Source of the DNA: Bacillota bacterium
GTDB taxonomy: Bacteria; Bacillota; Limnochordia; Limnochordales; ZCTH02-B6
Reading direction: 5' to 3'
Assembly (NCBI GenBank): GCA_017578085.1
Contig: PKQR01000082.1
Coordinates: 1 to 9,612, forward strand
DNA length: 9,612 bases
The notes below the pieces were generated by a model, which did not search any database, was not told the DNA's origin, and saw nothing but the letters and a program-made list of their open reading frames with translations. A program made the translations under genes and the position numbers. Positions 6,130 through 9,612 of the stretch are shown here, piece by piece. How positions within the stretch are numbered: the first letter of the stretch is position 1; each line of letters opens with the position of its first letter.

Positions 6130-7221
6130 TCACATCCTTAATCCGTTTGGAAACACCAGCGGCGCCGGCGTTACCCCGGGCAGGCACTTGGCCACGGCGT
6201 GCCGCACCCGTTCCCCCGAATCCAGGTCGTCCAGGGGATCCCGGCGCAGGCGGTGGCTGAGGGCCATCGGCGCGAGGGCCGCCACGTCCGCGACCGTGGC
6301 CGCCTCCCGTCCCGCAAAGGCGGCCAGGGCGCGGGCCGCGCGCAGCAGGCACAGTTCGCCCCGGTGGCCGGACAGCCCCAGCTCGGCCGCTAGCCGCGCC
6401 GCCGCTTCCACCGTTTCGTCGGGAACCACCACCGCGTCCAGCCGCTCCCGGGCGGCCGCGATCCGGTCCCGCAGATCCCTTTCGGCAGCCGAGAAGCGGG
6501 CGATGAAGGCCTGCGGTCGCCGCTCAAACTCATCCCGCCGCCGCACTATTTCTACGCGGAGGGCGATGTCCGTGATGGTGGCCACCTGCACGTACAGGCC
6601 AAAGCGGTCCAACAGTTGCGGCCGCAGGTCCCCCTCTTCCGGGTTGCCCGAGCCCACCAGCACAAACCGGGCCGGGTGCTGGAGGCTGATGCCTTCCCGT
6701 TCCACCACGTTGACGCCGCTGGCCGCCACGTCCAGCAACAAATCCACCAAGTGGTCGTCCAGCAGGTTGACCTCGTCGATGTAGAGGAAACCGCGGTTAG
6801 CCCTGGCCAAAATACCCGGAGCGAAGACGGTTTCGCCGCGGGTCAGCGCGGCCTCGATGTCAAGGCTCCCAGTCACCCGGTCCTCCGTCGCCCCGAGGGG
6901 CAGGTCGACCACTGGGATCGGCTGCCATTCGGTCTCCAGGCCGCCCTGGGCCGCCCGCTCCCGGCAAAAGCTGCACCATTCCTCAGGACGCCCTGGGTCG
7001 CAGCGGAAAGGACAGCCCGCCACCACGGGAATCGGCGGCAAAAGGCGCGCCAGTCCCCGCACTGCGGTAGACTTGGCCGTGCCCCGGTCGCCCATGGCCA
7101 AAACGCCCCCGATGAGCGGGTCGATGGCCACTAGCACCAGGGCTAGGCGCAGCTCGTCCTGCCCCACGATGGCGGTGAAGGGATATACGGGCTGAAGAGC
7201 GGCGGCGGTGCGCAGCCGCAT
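6130..7221 (-). CDS. bchI: magnesium chelatase ATPase subunit I (BchI/ChlI)
   Basis: AAA+ ATPase whose hexamer, with BchD, powers metal insertion into the porphyrin held by BchH. 363 residues, in the usual range. Motifs in order: YPFTAIVGQ at 13-20, Walker A GDRGTAKS at 44-51, Walker B LYIDEVNLL at 146-154, sensor 1 GSGNPEEG at 190-197, arginine-finger region LLDRFGL with Arg206, and sensor 2 around GHRGEL (Arg287). All ATPase residues are intact, unlike in BchD. Between Walker A and the first helical insert lie four cysteines (70, 74, 83, 86; C-x3-C-x8-C-x2-C), which could bind a metal or form disulfides. The ATG directly abuts the bchH stop (TGA|ATG) and coaX starts 4 nt after its stop, so it is co-transcribed with both. 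An ATPase partner for CobN-type cobalt insertion is the main alternative role, but the BchH-like neighbour favours Mg chelatase. Confidence 0.94.
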   Translation of the reverse strand: MRLRTAAALQPVYPFTAIVGQDELRLALVLVAIDPLIGGVLAMGDRGTAKSTAVRGLARLLPPIPVVAGCPFRCDPGRPEEWCSFCRERAAQGGLETEWQPIPVVDLPLGATEDRVTGSLDIEAALTRGETVFAPGILARANRGFLYIDEVNLLDDHLVDLLLDVAASGVNVVEREGISLQHPARFVLVGSGNPEEGDLRPQLLDRFGLYVQVATITDIALRVEIVRRRDEFERRPQAFIARFSAAERDLRDRIAAARERLDAVVVPDETVEAAARLAAELGLSGHRGELCLLRAARALAAFAGREAATVADVAALAPMALSHRLRRDPLDDLDSGERVRHAVAKCLPGVTPAPLVFPNGLRM

Positions 7222-9612
7222 TCACACGACCCCCTCGACGCGGTCTTCCGCGTCCGCCAGGATCGCTTGCAACTTCGCCCAGCGGTGGTCGTCCGCCTGC
7301 CAAAACCCACGCGCCCGCGCCTCGGCCAGCCGGGCCGCCATCCGGTACACGGCCCGGGGGTTGTAGCGCAAAAGGCGCGCCCGCATCTCGTTATCCAGGA
7401 GAAACGTGTCGGCCGCCGCGGTATACACCCACGAGTCGACGGCGCCGGTCGTCGCCGACCAGCCGAAGGTGTTGTCAAGGCGCGTGGCGATTTCGTGCAC
7501 GCCCTGGTAGCCGTGGCGCAGCATCCCTTCGTACCAACGCGGGTTGAGCAGGCGGGTGCGGGCCTCAAGCCGGATGGTCTCGTCGAGGGTTCGCACCGCG
7601 GCGTCCGGCGTGACGGTATCCGCCACGAACGCCGCCGGCGCCGCGCCCCGGATCTTGCGGGCCGCCGCGGCCAGCCCGCCCAGGTATTCGTAGTAATGGT
7701 CCACGTCCGCGAGGCCGATCTCCGTCGAGTCCAGGTTTTGAAACACGGCGGTGCATGTCTTGAGGCAGGCGGCGAAAAGGTCCGGATCGGCCTCCCCGGC
7801 CGTGCCGTCGCCGTAGGCATACGCCTTGCGCTCCAGGAACACGGCCCCTAGATCGTCGCTGCTCTCCCACGTGGACGCCTCCACCACGTGGTTGACGCCG
7901 GTGCCGTAGTGGCCTGGGGCGTTGCTGAAGACCCGCCGCGCGGCTTGGGGGATCGGGACGCCCCGCTCAGCCGAGATGGCCAGCGCATGCTTGCGGATGT
8001 AGTTTAGGTCCGGGTCCTCGTCGGCCGCTGCCGCGAGCTGCACGGCCCGGTCCAGGAGCTCCATGACGGTTGGGAAAATGTCCCGGAAAATGCCGGAGAC
8101 GGACATGACCACGTCGATCCGGGGCCGGCCAAGTTCCTCGAGGGGGATGAGCTCCAGCCGCGTCATGCGGCCGAGGCTGTCGGGCCGCACCCGCACGCCG
8201 ATGAGCTCCAGCACCTGCGCGACGCCTTCGCCCTGGGTCTTGATGTTGTCCGTCCCCCACAGGACGCAGGCGATCGTTTCCGGCCAGCGGCCGTCCCGGT
8301 CTTTGATGCGGCTGAGCAGTTGCCGCACCACGGCCCGCGCCCGGGCGACCGCCACCGGTGACGGGATGCGGTGCGGGTCCAGCGCGTGCAGGTTGCGGCC
8401 GGTGGGCAAGGCCGCCGGTACCCGCGCCGGGTCGCCGCCGGGCGCGGGCGGGATGTACCGCCCGGCGATGGCGGCCAAGATCGCGGGGATTTCCCGGTTC
8501 GCGGCGAGGCGCGCGAGGAAGTCCGCGGCAAACCGGGCCAGGGCCTGCCACTCGGGTTGTTCGGACCGGGGGTCGCCGGGCGGTGGGAAGCGGCCCGCCG
8601 CGAGGTCTTGCGCGACGCGCCGGCTTGCCTGGATGATTTCCTCCCGCCGCGGGTCGGCGGGCGGGAGCGCGTCCCAGTCCAGGCCCATCTCCCGGCCCAC
8701 AAGCTGCGGGAGCGAGGGCATGCCGTCTTCAGGGCGCGGGTGTTGCAACGCCGCCCACAGGAACTCCATCGCCTCGGTTTCCGATACGGGCGCGCCCGCC
8801 ACGTGCAGGCCGACCGGGATCAGGCGTTCGGCCAGGGTGCGCAAGTACGCGCTGAGGCGGTTGATATAGTCAGCGGCCGACTCGTGGCTTTGCGGCGGGG
8901 GCACGTCGGCGTCCAGCTGCGCTTCGCACGCGAGGGCCCGGACAGCCTCCCATGCTTGCTGGCGCTGGGCATCCCCTGTGGCGCTGCGCCAGGCGGCCAC
9001 CGCGTCCTCAAGGGACAAGAGCGTCCGGTACAGGCCTGCTTCCCGCAAGGGCGGGGACAGGTACGTGACCGTCGTCGCATAGCTCCGGCGCTTGGCGATG
9101 GTGGCCTCGGAGGGATTGTTCATCGAGTAGAAGTACACGTGGGGCATGTCCCCAAGCAAGAAGTCCGGCCAGCAGGCGGCGGTCAGGCCCAACTGCTTGC
9201 CGGGCATAAACTCTAGCGCCCCATGGGTGCCGAAGTGCACCACCACGTCGGCCCGCCAGACGTGCTTGAGGTAGGCGTAGTAGGCGGCGAAGCTGTGGGA
9301 CGGGGTGGCGTCCTGCGCGAACAGGAGCCGCATGGGATCCCCTTCGTAGCCGAAACCGGGCTGCACCCCGATGAAGACGTTGCCCAGCGCTGCGCCGCGG
9401 ATCCGCAGGCCCCGCATATCGGCGTCGATCAGGCCCGGCGGCGGTCCAAAGTTGGCCGCGATCCGCTCCCAGTGGGGCACGAGCCGCCGGTACTCGTCCA
9501 CCGGCAGCCGGTCCGCCACCGCAATGGTCGGGGCCCCGGGCAGCGCCTCGTCGGCCCCGAGCACAAGGCGCATCAGGCTTTCGGGGTCCGGCGGCACCGT
9601 GACGCGGTACCC
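7222..9612 (-). CDS. bchH: magnesium chelatase subunit H (BchH/ChlH), C-terminal part (5' end outside window)
   Basis: Porphyrin-binding catalytic subunit of Mg-chelatase (CobN/BchH superfamily). The frame is open to the window edge, so 796 C-terminal residues are visible; the GTG at 9597 is internal. Family members have roughly 1200-1300 residues, so about a third is missing. Assignment to BchH rather than CobN rests on the GVQPGFGYEGDPMRLLF block, HFGTHGALEFMPGKQ (CobN typically has HMGKHGNLEWLPGK), NNPSEATIAKRRSYA, the GRPRIDV...SGIFRD block, and the late segment with VFSNAPGHYG, TWESSDDLG and YAYGDG. Numbered from that GTG, His121, His125 and Glu129 lie in the conserved HFGTHG..E block thought to be near the metal-insertion site. 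No frameshift or internal stop is seen. It is the most upstream visible gene of the bchH-bchI-coaX-coaBC run. Specificity for Mg over another metal is inferred, not proven. Confidence 0.92.
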   Translation of the reverse strand, partial: GYRVTVPPDPESLMRLVLGADEALPGAPTIAVADRLPVDEYRRLVPHWERIAANFGPPPGLIDADMRGLRIRGAALGNVFIGVQPGFGYEGDPMRLLFAQDATPSHSFAAYYAYLKHVWRADVVVHFGTHGALEFMPGKQLGLTAACWPDFLLGDMPHVYFYSMNNPSEATIAKRRSYATTVTYLSPPLREAGLYRTLLSLEDAVAAWRSATGDAQRQQAWEAVRALACEAQLDADVPPPQSHESAADYINRLSAYLRTLAERLIPVGLHVAGAPVSETEAMEFLWAALQHPRPEDGMPSLPQLVGREMGLDWDALPPADPRREEIIQASRRVAQDLAAGRFPPPGDPRSEQPEWQALARFAADFLARLAANREIPAILAAIAGRYIPPAPGGDPARVPAALPTGRNLHALDPHRIPSPVAVARARAVVRQLLSRIKDRDGRWPETIACVLWGTDNIKTQGEGVAQVLELIGVRVRPDSLGRMTRLELIPLEELGRPRIDVVMSVSGIFRDIFPTVMELLDRAVQLAAAADEDPDLNYIRKHALAISAERGVPIPQAARRVFSNAPGHYGTGVNHVVEASTWESSDDLGAVFLERKAYAYGDGTAGEADPDLFAACLKTCTAVFQNLDSTEIGLADVDHYYEYLGGLAAAARKIRGAAPAAFVADTVTPDAAVRTLDETIRLEARTRLLNPRWYEGMLRHGYQGVHEIATRLDNTFGWSATTGAVDSWVYTAAADTFLLDNEMRARLLRYNPRAVYRMAARLAEARARGFWQADDHRWAKLQAILADAEDRVEGVV
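7230..7236 (-). promoter_or_regulatory. Shine-Dalgarno site for bchI inside the end of bchH
   Basis: Minus-strand GAGGGGG ends 8 nt before the bchI ATG, within the last codons of bchH. With the TGA|ATG junction it suggests that bchI translation is coupled to bchH termination. Confidence 0.6.

Larger units (their letters stand above)
4108..9612 (-). other. predicted operon bchH-bchI-coaX-coaBC
   Basis: Four genes on one strand with no usable spacer: bchH TGA abuts the bchI ATG, a 4-nt gap separates bchI from coaX, and the coaX stop and coaBC start share ATGA. No terminator or internal promoter fits between them. The promoter must lie upstream of bchH, outside the window. The run ends by colliding with the S58 gene, overlapping it by 9 nt. 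Confidence 0.8.

Noticed and set aside
8371..9216. 281-codon plus-strand open frame opposite bchH
   Set aside because: Low-complexity Arg/Gly/Val-rich product, no ribosome-binding site noted, and bchH conservation explains the stretch.
7222..9612. CobN cobaltochelatase assignment for the large minus-strand gene
   Set aside because: The GYEGDPMRLLF, HFGTHGALEF and NNPSEATIAKRR blocks match BchH/ChlH better than the CobN versions of these motifs; kept only as a note on metal specificity.

Overview
The window is a compact, very G+C-rich bacterial segment with seven protein genes and almost no non-coding DNA. Starts are mostly preceded by good Shine-Dalgarno sequences (GGAGG, AAGGA, GAGGGGG). 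LipA and LipB ends, a type III pantothenate kinase (CoaX), a fused CoaBC and a BchH-type chelatase together suggest a high-G+C member of a deep bacterial lineage, for example a Thermaerobacter/Symbiobacterium-like Bacillota, a Chloroflexota or a related candidate group. The organism cannot be fixed from this sequence. No tRNA, rRNA, CRISPR array, transposase or phage gene is visible.

Layout: (1) Positions 1-1170, + strand: the C-terminal part of lipoyl synthase (lipA, cut by the window edge) followed by octanoyltransferase (lipB), a lipoate-assembly pair. (2) 1108-3021, - strand: the D subunit of a Mg-chelatase (bchD/chlD), whose 3' end overlaps lipB tail-to-tail. (3) A 102-bp divergent spacer with an extended -10 promoter reading into bchD. 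(4) 3124-4116, + strand: a P1/DmpA-family (MEROPS S58) self-processing N-terminal-nucleophile hydrolase. (5) 4108-9612, - strand: a tightly packed run, in transcription order bchH (5' end outside the window), bchI, coaX, coaBC. Its junctions are TGA|ATG, a 4-nt gap and an ATGA overlap.

How the genes fit together: BchH (porphyrin-binding subunit), BchI (AAA+ ATPase) and BchD (AAA-like plus VWA platform) make up a complete set of Mg-chelatase subunits. This complex inserts Mg2+ into protoporphyrin IX at the branch point between haem and (bacterio)chlorophyll. CoaX and CoaBC carry pantothenate to 4'-phosphopantetheine, and LipA/LipB supply lipoyl cofactors, so most of the window concerns cofactor synthesis.

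The main points of interest are the apparent co-transcription of chelatase H and I with coenzyme A genes, D standing apart under its own promoter, the absence of any other pigment gene nearby, a four-cysteine insertion in BchI, and a Ser where many CoaBC proteins carry the catalytic Cys.
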